DNA of 64,000 nt, from positions 35,068-99,067 of the forward strand of contig DGTP01000003.1 of NCBI GenBank assembly GCA_002394335.1, read 5' to 3'. This document shows positions 54,047 to 62,792 of this stretch, one piece after another. The position numbers and the translations under genes were made by a program. This DNA is from Bacteroidales bacterium UBA4333. GTDB taxonomy: Bacteria; Bacteroidota; Bacteroidia; Bacteroidales; Paludibacteraceae. The notes beneath the pieces are model-generated. The model worked only from the letters and a program-made list of their open reading frames with translations, searched no databases and was not told where the DNA came from. Within the stretch, counting starts at the first letter, position 1, and every line of letters begins with the position of its first letter.

Positions 54047-56161
54047 TTATACCAGATCTACGCGGCCGCCGACCTCGGTGAGTACGGTTTTGGCAATAGA
54101 GCTCGATACTGCTTCATAGTGGCTGAACTCCATGGAGCTGGTAGCACGGCCGGAAGTGATCGTACGCAGAGCGGTCACATAACCGAACATCTCGCTCAAT
54201 GGTACTTTAGCCTTCACGATACGTGCGCCGTTGTGAGCGGTATCCATACCCTCAACCTGGCCACGGCGTTTGTTCAAGTCACCGATAACGTCACCCATGG
54301 ACTCCTCCGGAGTAACAACCTCCACCTTCATGATCGGCTCCATGAGTACCGGTTTCGCTTTCGCACAAGCGCTCTTGAATGCCATCTGGGCACAGATCTC
54401 GAAGGACAACTGGTCAGAGTCAACCGGGTGGAAACTACCGTCGATAACCGTTACTTTCAGTTTATCCATCGGATAGCCTGCGAGCACACCGGTCTTCATA
54501 GCCTCGGTGAAGCCCTTCTCGATAGCAGGGATATACTCCTTAGGAATATTACCACCCTTAACGATATCCTCGAACTGGAGAGAACCCTCGAAGCCTTCGT
54601 CAGCCGGCTCGACGCGGACGATCATGTCAGCGAACTTACCACGACCACCGGACTGCTTCTTGTAGGTCTCACGCAACTCAACCGGAGCGCTGATAGCCTC
54701 GCGGTAAGCCACCTGCGGACGACCCTGGTTACACTCTACCTTGAACTCACGTTTCAGACGGTCGATAATAATCTCCAAGTGAAGCTCACCCATACCGGAG
54801 ATGACAGTCTGTCCGGTCTGCTCGTCAGTCTTGACGGTGAAAGTAGGATCCTCCTCAGCCAGTTTGGCAAGTCCTACGCCCAGTTTGTCGAGGTCAGCCT
54901 GGCTCTTCGGCTCTACAGAGATACCGATCACCGGTGCCGGGAACTCGATAGACTCGAGTACGATAGGTTTGTCCTCAGAGCAGAGCGTATCGCCCGTGCG
55001 TATATCCTTAAATCCTACGCCCGCGCCTATATCGCCCGCGAGGATGGTGTCCACCGGATTCTGGTGGTTGGAGTGCATCTGGAAAATACGGCTGATACGC
55101 TCTTTCTTACCCGAACGGGGGTTGTAAACGTAGGAACCTGCGTCCAGTTTACCGGAATATACACGGAAATAGCAGAGGCGTCCCACATACGGATCGGTAG
55201 CGATCTTGAATGCCAGAGCGCAAAGCGGCTCATTGTCATCCGGCTTGCGGACGATTTCCTCACCGCTGTCAGGACTGGTACCGAAGATCTCCGGGGTATC
55301 CATAGGAGAAGGCAGGTAAGCGCAGACTGCGTCAAGCATGGTCTGTACACCTTTGTTCTTGAACGAGCTACCGCAGATTACCGGGAACATCTTCATCGAC
55401 AGGGTACCCTTGCGGATAGCCACACGGATCTCATCCTCGGTAATAGTGCTCGGATCGTCGAAGTATTTCTCCATCAATGTATCATCGAACTCGGATACAG
55501 TCTCCAGCATCTTGTCACGCCACTCTTCAGCCTCAGCTACGAGATCTGCAGGGATATCCTCCTCTACATACTCAGCGCCCATGGTCTCATCGTGCCATAC
55601 AATAGCTTTCATCTTCACCAGGTCAACAACACCCTTGAAAGTCTCCTCTGCGCCGATAGGAATCTGGATTGCGCAAGGAGTAGCGCCGAGCACCTCTTTG
55701 ATCTGACGAACGACGTCAAAGAAGTTAGCGCCGGAACGGTCCATCTTGTTCACGTAGCAGATACGGGGAACTTTGTACTTGTCAGCCTGACGCCAAACGG
55801 TCTCAGACTGCGGCTGTACACCGCCTACCGAGCAAAGTGCCATCACAGCACCGTCGAGGATACGGAGCGAACGCTCTACCTCCACCGTGAAATCCACGTG
55901 ACCCGGAGTGTCAATCAAATTGATCTTGTATTTGTTTCCGGCATAGTTCCAGAAGGTAGTAGTAGCTGCGGAGGTAATAGTAATACCACGCTCCTGCTCC
56001 TGCTCCATCCAGTCCATAGTAGCAGCTCCATCGTGCACCTCACCGATCTTGTGCGTCAGACCCGTATAGAACAGGATACGCTCAGAGGTCGTTGTCTTAC
56101 CGGCATCGATGTGCGCCATGATACCGATGTTTCGATTCAAATGTAAATCGTGTTTTGCCAT
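54047..56161 (-). CDS. fusA: Elongation factor G
   Basis: This 704-residue translocation GTPase has the G domain with GIMAHIDAGKTTTSERILFY, the switch II region IDTPGHVDFTVEVERSLRIL, and NKMDRSGANFF, then domains II-V; the domain IV tip is in YKKQSGGRGKFADMIVRVEP. It ends with TSSMEFSHYEAVSSSIAKTV. It translocates the ribosome and, with RRF (frr), recycles it. It follows rpsG by 81 bp. Confidence 0.98.
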   Translation of the reverse strand: MAKHDLHLNRNIGIMAHIDAGKTTTSERILFYTGLTHKIGEVHDGAATMDWMEQEQERGITITSAATTTFWNYAGNKYKINLIDTPGHVDFTVEVERSLRILDGAVMALCSVGGVQPQSETVWRQADKYKVPRICYVNKMDRSGANFFDVVRQIKEVLGATPCAIQIPIGAEETFKGVVDLVKMKAIVWHDETMGAEYVEEDIPADLVAEAEEWRDKMLETVSEFDDTLMEKYFDDPSTITEDEIRVAIRKGTLSMKMFPVICGSSFKNKGVQTMLDAVCAYLPSPMDTPEIFGTSPDSGEEIVRKPDDNEPLCALAFKIATDPYVGRLCYFRVYSGKLDAGSYVYNPRSGKKERISRIFQMHSNHQNPVDTILAGDIGAGVGFKDIRTGDTLCSEDKPIVLESIEFPAPVIGISVEPKSQADLDKLGVGLAKLAEEDPTFTVKTDEQTGQTVISGMGELHLEIIIDRLKREFKVECNQGRPQVAYREAISAPVELRETYKKQSGGRGKFADMIVRVEPADEGFEGSLQFEDIVKGGNIPKEYIPAIEKGFTEAMKTGVLAGYPMDKLKVTVIDGSFHPVDSDQLSFEICAQMAFKSACAKAKPVLMEPIMKVEVVTPEESMGDVIGDLNKRRGQVEGMDTAHNGARIVKAKVPLSEMFGYVTALRTITSGRATSSMEFSHYEAVSSSIAKTVLTEVGGRVDLV

Positions 56162-56242
56162 TGTTGTTTATCTTTCAATCTTTTTTGTTAGCTTACAGCT
56201 TTCAGCCATCAGCATTCAGCTTTCTGACGGCTGACAACCCTT
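56162..56242. repeat. Spacer repeat family III, copy 1
   Basis: The rpsG-fusA spacer repeats the words CAGCTTTCAGCC, ATCAGCATTCAGC and TTTCTGACGGCTGAC. GCCATCAG and CTGACGGC can pair with one mismatch. It resembles 56873-56926. Confidence 0.6.
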
Positions 56243-56719
56243 TTAGAATCTGAAGTGTGCGAATGCGCGGTTAGCCTCAGCCATGCGGTGCATATCCTCT
56301 TTACGTTTGAAGGCACCACCCTGGTTGTTGAAGGCATCCATGATCTCAGCTGCAAGTTTCTCAGCCATCGAGTGGCCGCCACGTTTGCGGGCGAAAGCGA
56401 TCATATTCTTCATTGCGATCGACTCCTTGCGGTCTGCGCGGATCTCAGTCGGCACCTGGAAGGTAGCACCACCGATACGGCGGCTCTTCACCTCCACCAA
56501 CGGAGTGATATTATCCAATGCCTGCTTCCAGATATCCAGAGCGGTCTTGTCCTCGCTCTTCATCTTAGCCTCTACTGTGTCCAATGCACCGTAGAAAACA
56601 GTATAAGCAGTACTCTTCTTGCCATCCAACATCAGATGGTTAACAAATTTTGCCACCATCACTTCTCCGTACTTAGGATCCGGAAGGATGACGCGTTTCT
56701 TTGGTTTTGCTTTTCTCAT
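56243..56719 (-). CDS. rpsG: 30S ribosomal protein S7
   Basis: This 158-residue head protein begins RKAKPKKRVILPDPKYGEVM, has LEVKSRRIGGATFQVPTEIR in variant form (VEVKSRRIGGATFQVPTEIR) and the C-terminal AGGAFKRKEDMHRMAEANRA-type helix. It follows rpsL by 210 bp, an unusually long gap in this cluster. Confidence 0.98.
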   Translation of the reverse strand: MRKAKPKKRVILPDPKYGEVMVAKFVNHLMLDGKKSTAYTVFYGALDTVEAKMKSEDKTALDIWKQALDNITPLVEVKSRRIGGATFQVPTEIRADRKESIAMKNMIAFARKRGGHSMAEKLAAEIMDAFNNQGGAFKRKEDMHRMAEANRAFAHFRF

Positions 56720-56929
56720 TGTTTTGTTTTGTTTTTAATCAGAGCCGTTTCAGCTCTTGTGGTTGTCAATTACTTCAGTAGCAAAGGGATTTCAAAATTC
56801 AACTTTGCCGCTTACTCAACCTTCAACCCATTTGTAATCTGTCCCAATTATGGAACTTTTAGTTAGTTAATTCAGAGCTTTCAGTTTTCAGCTTTCAGCA
56901 TTCAGTTTTTTTTGACGGCTGAGGGCTTT
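56720..56929. repeat. Spacer between rpsL and rpsG with repeat family III, copy 2
   Basis: Positions 56873-56926 repeat the words GCTTTCAGTTTTCAGC, TTTCAGCATTCAG and TGACGGCTGAG, as in the next spacer. The rest is AT-rich with no gene. No consensus promoter was seen, so rpsG depends on read-through. Confidence 0.55.
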
Positions 56930-57310
56930 TTACTTCTTAGCTTTCGGGCGTTTAGCTCCGTATTTGGAGCGGCGCTGCAGGCGGTTAGCCACACCGGCGG
57001 TATCCAAAGTACCACGGACAATGTGATAACGAACACCCGGCAGATCTTTCACACGTCCGCCACGTACCATTACGATACTGTGCTCCTGGAGGTTGTGTCC
57101 CTCTCCGGGAATGTAAGCGTTCACTTCTTTTGCGTTGGTCAGACGAACACGTGCAACCTTACGCAATGCAGAGTTAGGTTTCTTCGGGGTAGTTGTGTAA
57201 ACACGTACACAAACACCACGACGCTGCGGGCAGCTGTCCAATGCAGGACTCTTGCTCTTGTCGATCAGTTCTGCTCTTCCTTTTCTAACTAATTGTTGAA
57301 TTGTAGGCAT
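56930..57310 (-). CDS. rpsL: 30S ribosomal protein S12
   Basis: This 126-residue decoding protein begins PTIQQLVRKGRAELIDKSKS. It has the decoding loop TTTPKKPNSALRKVARVRLT with Lys43, and VRGGRVKDLPGVRYHIVRGT with the second Lys; both are the wild-type residues of streptomycin-sensitive ribosomes. It starts the str operon, about 139 nt after the predicted transcription start. Confidence 0.98.
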   Translation of the reverse strand: MPTIQQLVRKGRAELIDKSKSPALDSCPQRRGVCVRVYTTTPKKPNSALRKVARVRLTNAKEVNAYIPGEGHNLQEHSIVMVRGGRVKDLPGVRYHIVRGTLDTAGVANRLQRRSKYGAKRPKAKK

Positions 57311-57455
57311 TTTAACTTGTTTTGTTGTTAGTAATTAATGTTAATAAAAGTTCCGTTTCTTCATGCATATCCGCTTCCTGCGTGCACGCTCTGCAATCTT
57401 GTGATTTATATTATACACGTGCGTACAAGGACTTGGCATGCGCTGAAAAAGCATG

Positions 57456-57486
57456 CAAAGGTACGACTTTTTTTTGATATAACAAA
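57456..57486 (-). promoter_or_regulatory. Promoter of the str-S10-spc-alpha cluster
   Basis: TACCTTTG (complement of 57456-57463) with TTTG (complement of 57483-57486) 19 bp upstream. The leader has a GCATGC/GCATGC hairpin close to its start. As the only strong match in 19 kb upstream of rpsL-to-aspS genes, it is likely the main promoter. The stretch 57540-58067 upstream has repeats but no gene. Confidence 0.8.
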
Positions 57487-57788
57487 ATATTTCCGAGAGA
57501 AAATGCAAAAAATCCTCAACTTTTTTCATTTTGTTCAGTACACTTAGCAACTCTGCCGATGCCATTCGTTATTCCCGGAGAGAAGGGCGGGAGACGAACA
57601 AAATACGGGTGAGAGAGCGGCGAGAGAGAGGTGAAAAAAGGGTGAGAGAAGGGCGGTTGAAAAAATGCCGATTTTCCTAAAATGAAATTCCAAAAAACGC
57701 GATTTTTGCCGTTTTTCTTGTTCTTTGTAAACGCTTGTAAGACAAGTTGTTACGGCTTGTTTTCAGACGTATGGTCTAGGATACCTAA

Positions 57789-57832
57789 GAAACGCCCAGG
57801 AAACACATAGGAAACACCCAGAAAACACCCAT
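57789..57832. repeat. Four copies of an 11-bp tandem repeat
   Basis: Units GAAACGCCCAG, GAAACACATAG, GAAACACCCAG and AAAACACCCAT follow each other without gap. It is non-coding and lies between the terminator array and the str promoter. Confidence 0.75.
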
Positions 57833-57864
57833 TGCACACACAGAGCAGGCCTTAAAAAACAGAT

Positions 57865-58060
57865 CAAAAAAAAGCAAAATCGTTGCCAAGAGAGGCAAGA
57901 ATCTTGCTACAGAAAAAAGCAAGATTGTTGCCAAGAGAGGCAAGATTGTTGCCAAGAGAGGCAAGACTGTTGCGACAGAAAAAAAGCAAGATCGTTGCCA
58001 AGAGAGGCAAGAATCTTGCTACAGGAAAAAAGTAAGACTGTTGCTCAAAAGAGCAAGAAA
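57865..58060 (-). terminator. Array of four tandem hairpin/T-run units
   Basis: Read on the minus strand, four similar units follow the GH43 stop. A typical one is GCAAGAT, TC, TTGCC, TCTCTT, GGCAA, CG, ATCTTGC and then six to eight T: a 7-bp and a 5-bp stem around a small internal loop, then a terminator-like T tract. The first unit has TTGCTC/GAGCAA instead, and the third has a doubled middle. The set would block transcription into the str operon. Confidence 0.8.
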
Positions 58061-58067
58061 ATGGCTG

Positions 58068-59585
58068 TCAACGGAGTTCGAACCAGTCTATGTCAAGCCA
58101 GCCGGCGTCGTTGTCCGGGCGCTTGTAGGGCGACGGGGACTGAACGACTGAACGCACGGCATAGAGGCCTATTTTAGCGCCAATCCATTCGCCTGCAACC
58201 GCCTGAAAAGGAGCTCCTTGTTCAGTCCAGTTCTGATTGTCGGAGGAGAGGAAAAAACGGCACAGATGAGTGTCCGAAACTTCGATCCGCGCATAATACC
58301 ATTGCCCGTCCGCAGGAACAGGCATTGTGCGGCTCTGACGACCGTGAATGATCAGTCCGGCTTCTTCGGTATATTTAGGGCTCTTACCCTGCGGACGCGG
58401 CATGAAACGCACGCGAGCCGTGACAGTAAAAGCGGTGTTAGCCGGTATCTTATGCAGCAGTAAGTTCGGTGCCGTCTGGACGTCTGCGGCAGGGTACGTG
58501 AAGAGCCGGATATAATCCTTCGCCATATGCGAAGCGGAGTCGGCCTCTACAGCGAGATAATAATACTGCGCCTTACGGTTTCCGCTCCATTGCCATTCCG
58601 GCGAGAGCGTACGCGTCCAAAAACCGTCCATTGTATACAGGGAAGGCATACCCGTTCCCGTTTGTCCCATGCCCGGAACGGGTTCGCCGTTATTGCCGAT
58701 GACAGGCCAGTTGTCCTGCCATTCGAGCGGCTGCAGATGCACAATCCTTCCCGCCGTTCCGACATCCTGGAAATGGTAGAACATATCGTCCACCCACGCT
58801 CCCTGGTGGGGTGCATTGACAGCCGTTGTGCCCTGCTCCAGTACGCGTTTCCACTCGTAAGGTCCATAGACCGAGCGGCTGCGGAGACAGAGCTGCCAAC
58901 CTGTTTTAACGCCTCCTGCAGGGCAAAGAATGTAATAATAGCCGTTCCGTTTGTGGAACTTGGGTCCCTCGCAGGTAGGGTTGTCGGGGTGTCCGTCAAA
59001 GACGAGTTGGTCTTCACGGCGTACGGACAGTCCGTCTTCCGCCAGTTCACATACCGCCAAAGCGGATTTGAATCCAGCCCGGCTTCCTGCAAAAGCGTGC
59101 ACGAGATAACACCGCCCGTCGCTGTCCCAGAGCGGACAGGGGTCAATCAGTCCTTTTCCGCGTTTGACAAGCACCGCCGGCTCCCATCGGCAGGGGATGG
59201 TACGGGTTTTCTCAGAGCGGATACAGAAGATACCTATATCCGGGTCGCCATAGTAGATATAGAAACGCCCTTTGTGGTGGCGTATAGAAGGCGCCCAGAC
59301 GCCGCAACCGGCAGGACAGGCGTCCAGATGTCCATAGCCGGGAACCGTGTCCGGCAACGCCGCGTCCACTATCTTCCAACGGACGCCATCGACGGAGTGC
59401 AGGATTTGCAGTCCCGGAACGCAGGCAAAGGTGCTATAGGTCATATAGTAGTTTTTCCCCACGCGGATGACATCGGGGTCTGAATAGTCGTACGGAAGAA
59501 TAGGATTGGTATAACCGGGCTGTCCGGCGTGCGCCATTATCCAGCAGGCTACAAGGGTAAGAACAGTTCCAAAAAATCTCTTCAT
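58068..59585 (-). CDS. Glycoside hydrolase family 43 enzyme
   Basis: This 505-residue exported enzyme has a signal peptide (MKRFFGTVLTLVACWIMAHA), which selects the ATG at 59585. The five-bladed GH43 propeller follows: YSDPDVIRVGKNYYM holds the base Asp36, IDPCPLWDSDGRCYLVHAF the modulating Asp, and CEGPKFHKRNGYYYI the acid Glu. A C-terminal beta-sandwich of about 190 residues (YTEEAGLIIHGRQSRTMPV and on) resembles the accessory domain of xylosidase-type GH43 members. Likely it cuts arabinose or xylose residues from plant polysaccharides; the specificity is not known. The gene has no consensus promoter and is downstream of the surface-protein gene. Confidence 0.85.
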   Translation of the reverse strand: MKRFFGTVLTLVACWIMAHAGQPGYTNPILPYDYSDPDVIRVGKNYYMTYSTFACVPGLQILHSVDGVRWKIVDAALPDTVPGYGHLDACPAGCGVWAPSIRHHKGRFYIYYGDPDIGIFCIRSEKTRTIPCRWEPAVLVKRGKGLIDPCPLWDSDGRCYLVHAFAGSRAGFKSALAVCELAEDGLSVRREDQLVFDGHPDNPTCEGPKFHKRNGYYYILCPAGGVKTGWQLCLRSRSVYGPYEWKRVLEQGTTAVNAPHQGAWVDDMFYHFQDVGTAGRIVHLQPLEWQDNWPVIGNNGEPVPGMGQTGTGMPSLYTMDGFWTRTLSPEWQWSGNRKAQYYYLAVEADSASHMAKDYIRLFTYPAADVQTAPNLLLHKIPANTAFTVTARVRFMPRPQGKSPKYTEEAGLIIHGRQSRTMPVPADGQWYYARIEVSDTHLCRFFLSSDNQNWTEQGAPFQAVAGEWIGAKIGLYAVRSVVQSPSPYKRPDNDAGWLDIDWFELR

Positions 59586-59630
59586 GGCGAAATAAATGTG
59601 GTTGTGGTAGATGGTTTGTTTATTTTGAAG

Positions 59631-59662
59631 AAGAGCGGGCACCCGAAAGATGTCCGCTCTTC
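59631..59662 (-). terminator. Hairpin after the 973-residue surface-protein gene
   Basis: AAGAGCGGACA and TGCCCGCTCTT (59631-59662 including loop) pair with one mismatch on the minus strand. The T tract is weak (CTTCTTC), so partial read-through to the GH43 gene is likely. Confidence 0.55.
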
Positions 59663-59708
59663 TTTATTGCACGGCTCACCCCGGAGGGAGAAGCCGGATA
59701 ATAGTTCC

Positions 59709-62630
59709 TTAACGGATAACCTGTCCGGCAGCGTTGTAACGAACGCCGGCTTTCTCAATGATGAGCTGACCGTTCTCGATGTACTTAACTGCCTTCTGAG
59801 CAGCGTTTACTTCGTCGACGCCTTGGCCGCGGAGGTGGTTCAGGGTGGACTTGACAGCCTTGCCTTTCGAGTTGAGCGCGTCAACTACGATTGAACCATC
59901 TTCATTTACGGTAACGGTACCGGAAACGAGGAACCAGAGTTTTTCATCTGCTGTCATTGCATAGGAAGGAGACATACCCATTTCGGTATTCTGACCTGCC
60001 ATTACAGTACCATACATCGGCGTAACGGAAATCTCATAAGTGCCTGCTGTCAATTCGGTCTGACCTTCCGGCAGAATAATCGCCAGAGCGATTCCAGCCT
60101 CATCTGTTTGTGCCATAACTCCAACAACCACTTCGTTGAGCGCCCCAAGCTGATAGGTATCGAAGTTATAATTGAACTCAGCCTCCTCCTCATCATTCTG
60201 ATACTTCTCTTCCTCAGTGAGGGCGAAGTTGTAGTAAACATTCAGCGTAGTGTTAATTACGTAAACGTCACCTTCAGCGGTCGTCAGTTGACCTTGAACA
60301 GTGAGGTCAGCAGAGCTGGTCTCTTTATCGGCATTCTGTACGCTTACAGTAATACTACCATCTACGAACTCGATCTCTGTCGTGTCGGTTCCCTCAATAT
60401 GCATGAGGTAAGTATAGTAGCCATCCAGTCCTTCATCCTCGATCGAATACTCGCCGGAGATGTCGTTAGGATCTGCAGGATAGATTTCGAGTTGGAGGAA
60501 GTCGCCGTCGCCTTGGAGTTGACCACCCACTACAGGAATATTGTAGAGTTGGATGTCGGTAGAGCCATAAGTATCATAATAATAGTTATCTACGCCACCT
60601 GCGGTGAAGACGAGTTCGATCGTGTCGCCCGGCTCAACAGCTGCTTTCTTTACCTCAACAAAGATAGCGTTCTTAGCCTGCGGGTTGCCGTTATACTCAT
60701 TGTAGATAGCGAGGACAGTAAGGGTGTCATTTTCTGCTACATTGAGGTCAGCGAATTTTTTGCTCTCGCCTTCCGGAGTGAGCAGACCGTAAACATATAC
60801 AGTACCGCTCTCGTCGGTGAGATCGAAGTTACCATAGGTGGTATTAACGATATTCGAAACAACACCTGTGAGGATGCAAGTATCTTTGGTGTTCTTGAGC
60901 TCGAGGAACTCAGCGATGGTCTTTGCACCGAGGTTAACCGGCTCAACAACAGGAGCGGAGTTCTTCTTAACCTCAACAAAGATAGCGTTCTTTGCCTGCG
61001 GGTTGCCGTTATACTCATTGTAGATAGCGAGGACAGTAAGGGTGTCGTTCTCAGCCACATTGAGTTCAGCAAATTTCTTGCTCTCTCCGGCAGGAGTCAA
61101 CAGACCGTAAACATATACTTTGCCGCTCTCGTCGGTCAAATCGAAGTTGCCGTAGGTAGTGTTCTGGATGTTCGAAACAACACCGGTGAGGATGCAGGTA
61201 TCGGTAGTATTCTTAAGTTCAAGGAACTCTGCGATGGTCTTTGCGCCGAGGTTCTTCGGACCTTCGGGCTCAACAACGGGAGCTGTGCTCTTCTTAACCT
61301 CCACAAAGATAGCGTTCTTAGCCTGCGGGTTGCCGTTGTGCTCATTGTAGATAGCGAGGACGGTCAGGGTGTCGTTCTCAGCCACATTGAGTTCAGCAAA
61401 TTTCTTGCTCTCTCCGGCAGGAGTCAGCAGACCGTAAACATATACTTTGCCGCTCTTGTCGGTCAAATCGAAGTTGCCGTAGGTAGTGTTCTGGATGTTC
61501 GAAACAACACCGGTGAGGATGCAGGTATCGGTAGTATTCTTAAGTTCAAGGAACTCTGCGATGGTCTTTGCGCCGAGGTTCTTCGGACCTTCGGGCTCTA
61601 CTGCTTTCTCAGGAACGAAGGTAACATAATACATAGTGATAGCCGAAGAACCGGTAATGGTAACGTCGCCTGCAGGAACTGCGATTTTGCCCGAAACCAC
61701 ATTGAGTTGAGCGTCGTAAGGAGTCTCACCATTATTCTCGCGAGAGGTCCAGTACTCGGTCTGCTCACCGTTTACTACGAGGTAACGTTTAACAGCCGTT
61801 GCGCTTGCGGACGAACCGGTATCGGAGAACTTAACTACGATTGTTCCGGCAACATCTGCCTTGAAATGGAGCGTACCAGCCTGGCAGTATTGGTTTTTGC
61901 GGATAGGATACTCACCTTTGAAAGCGATAGCAGCTTTATTGAAGTCTTCGCCAATAGTCATGAAATCAGCTGAATAGTCAGCATAGATTACTTCGTCATT
62001 CTTGCTCGGCGTTGATTCGTCAGTCAGTTTGATACCATCGTTGCCATAGAGTGCATTTGCGGTATTGGCAGTGATCTTGGAGAAATCCCAAGTAGTAGAG
62101 TCACTTACAGCCTGAAGTACAGAAGGTTCGTCACCCGGCTCAACGGGAGTCTCGCCTCCTTCAGCAGTGTACGTAATAGTAATTTTGTTCAAATGCAGCT
62201 GAGTTGTTGCACCGGTAGTGGTGTTTTGAATAGAGAAAGATGTTGCGTTAATAGCATACGCACCACCTGCTTCTGTTACAGCGGTTTCACCTGCTTTCAC
62301 AACGAAAGTTGCAGTCTGCTTAATGTCCAATACGATAGAATTAATCGTACCATTAGCGATGCGCACAGTAATAGTGTTTCCATTACCTGTGCTTCTGTCG
62401 GCGTAAAGACGAATGTCATTGCCTTTGTTCAAACCCGGGAGATTTTGATTAGCTCCTTTGTCTGCCAAAACAGTAAAGAGATCTGCATCCAAGCCAACAG
62501 TAGCAGCATTGTTGGCGCCATCACCAACCATGTTGGTAGTAACGCCACCTGTGTACTGCATAATTGCTTCAGAGGCCATCATGCTGCCTGCGAAGAGCAC
62601 GGCAGCCAAAAAAGAAAAGAATTTCTTCAT
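59709..62630 (-). CDS. Exported surface protein with three tandem OB-like repeats, 973 residues
   Basis: Start MKKFFSFLAAVLFAGSMMAS (62630) is a normal signal peptide. Residues about 30-330 hold two beta domains, one with KITITYTAEGGETP. Then come three nearly identical repeats of about 106-109 residues (about 345-665) with the core LGAKTIAEFLELKNT, CILTGVVSNI, TTYGNFDLTDESGKVYVYGL and NPQAKNAIFVEVKK, an OB-fold-like module seen in Bacteroidota surface proteins. A C-terminal region of about 290 residues contains a jellyroll-like acidic domain. The protein ends YIENGQLIIEKAGVRYNAAG plus QVIR, the shared sorting-like tail. It has its own promoter and likely faces outward. Confidence 0.85.
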   Translation of the reverse strand: MKKFFSFLAAVLFAGSMMASEAIMQYTGGVTTNMVGDGANNAATVGLDADLFTVLADKGANQNLPGLNKGNDIRLYADRSTGNGNTITVRIANGTINSIVLDIKQTATFVVKAGETAVTEAGGAYAINATSFSIQNTTTGATTQLHLNKITITYTAEGGETPVEPGDEPSVLQAVSDSTTWDFSKITANTANALYGNDGIKLTDESTPSKNDEVIYADYSADFMTIGEDFNKAAIAFKGEYPIRKNQYCQAGTLHFKADVAGTIVVKFSDTGSSASATAVKRYLVVNGEQTEYWTSRENNGETPYDAQLNVVSGKIAVPAGDVTITGSSAITMYYVTFVPEKAVEPEGPKNLGAKTIAEFLELKNTTDTCILTGVVSNIQNTTYGNFDLTDKSGKVYVYGLLTPAGESKKFAELNVAENDTLTVLAIYNEHNGNPQAKNAIFVEVKKSTAPVVEPEGPKNLGAKTIAEFLELKNTTDTCILTGVVSNIQNTTYGNFDLTDESGKVYVYGLLTPAGESKKFAELNVAENDTLTVLAIYNEYNGNPQAKNAIFVEVKKNSAPVVEPVNLGAKTIAEFLELKNTKDTCILTGVVSNIVNTTYGNFDLTDESGTVYVYGLLTPEGESKKFADLNVAENDTLTVLAIYNEYNGNPQAKNAIFVEVKKAAVEPGDTIELVFTAGGVDNYYYDTYGSTDIQLYNIPVVGGQLQGDGDFLQLEIYPADPNDISGEYSIEDEGLDGYYTYLMHIEGTDTTEIEFVDGSITVSVQNADKETSSADLTVQGQLTTAEGDVYVINTTLNVYYNFALTEEEKYQNDEEEAEFNYNFDTYQLGALNEVVVGVMAQTDEAGIALAIILPEGQTELTAGTYEISVTPMYGTVMAGQNTEMGMSPSYAMTADEKLWFLVSGTVTVNEDGSIVVDALNSKGKAVKSTLNHLRGQGVDEVNAAQKAVKYIENGQLIIEKAGVRYNAAGQVIR
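60641..61600 (-). repeat. Three near-identical repeats of 318-327 bp in coding DNA
   Basis: Repeat copies at about 61282-61600, 60961-61255 and 60641-60940 encode the OB-like modules. The first two differ at only a few bases over about 300 bp, for example an A/G change of Glu-His versus Glu-Tyr in NEHNGNPQAK and NEYNGNPQAK; the third copy is more distant. This points to recent duplication or gene conversion. Confidence 0.8.
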
Positions 62631-62706
62631 GTTGATGTGAATAATTAAGTTAAACAAAAAAAAGGATTTTTATAGTAGTTCTAAGTCATTTTCCAAAAAT
62701 CGGTTG

Positions 62707-62738
62707 CAAAGTTACAAATAATTTTTGAAATACACAAA
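62707..62738 (-). promoter_or_regulatory. Promoter of the 973-residue surface-protein gene
   Basis: TAACTTTG (complement of 62707-62714) with TTTG (complement of 62735-62738) 20 bp upstream. It is back to back with the clpP promoter. Confidence 0.8.
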
Positions 62739-62752
62739 AAAAAGTAGTATTT

Positions 62753-62784
62753 TTTGCGTATATCATTTTTTTTTCGTACATTTG
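62753..62784 (+). promoter_or_regulatory. Promoter of clpP-clpX
   Basis: TTTG at 62753-62756 and TACATTTG at 62777-62784 are 20 bp apart. The start site is near 62788, giving a 60-nt leader. Confidence 0.8.
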
Positions 62785-62792
62785 CAGCCGTT

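Noticed and set aside
53960..56146. A 728-codon open frame on the plus strand opposite fusA
   Set aside because: It is the antisense shadow of fusA, whose protein is unmistakable. Long antisense frames of this kind follow from codon usage, as do those opposite the giant surface proteins (1430-3259, 60108-61973).
57865..58060. Possible CRISPR-like array
   Set aside because: Units are hairpins with T tracts and no variable spacers, and the period is irregular; no cas genes are in the window.
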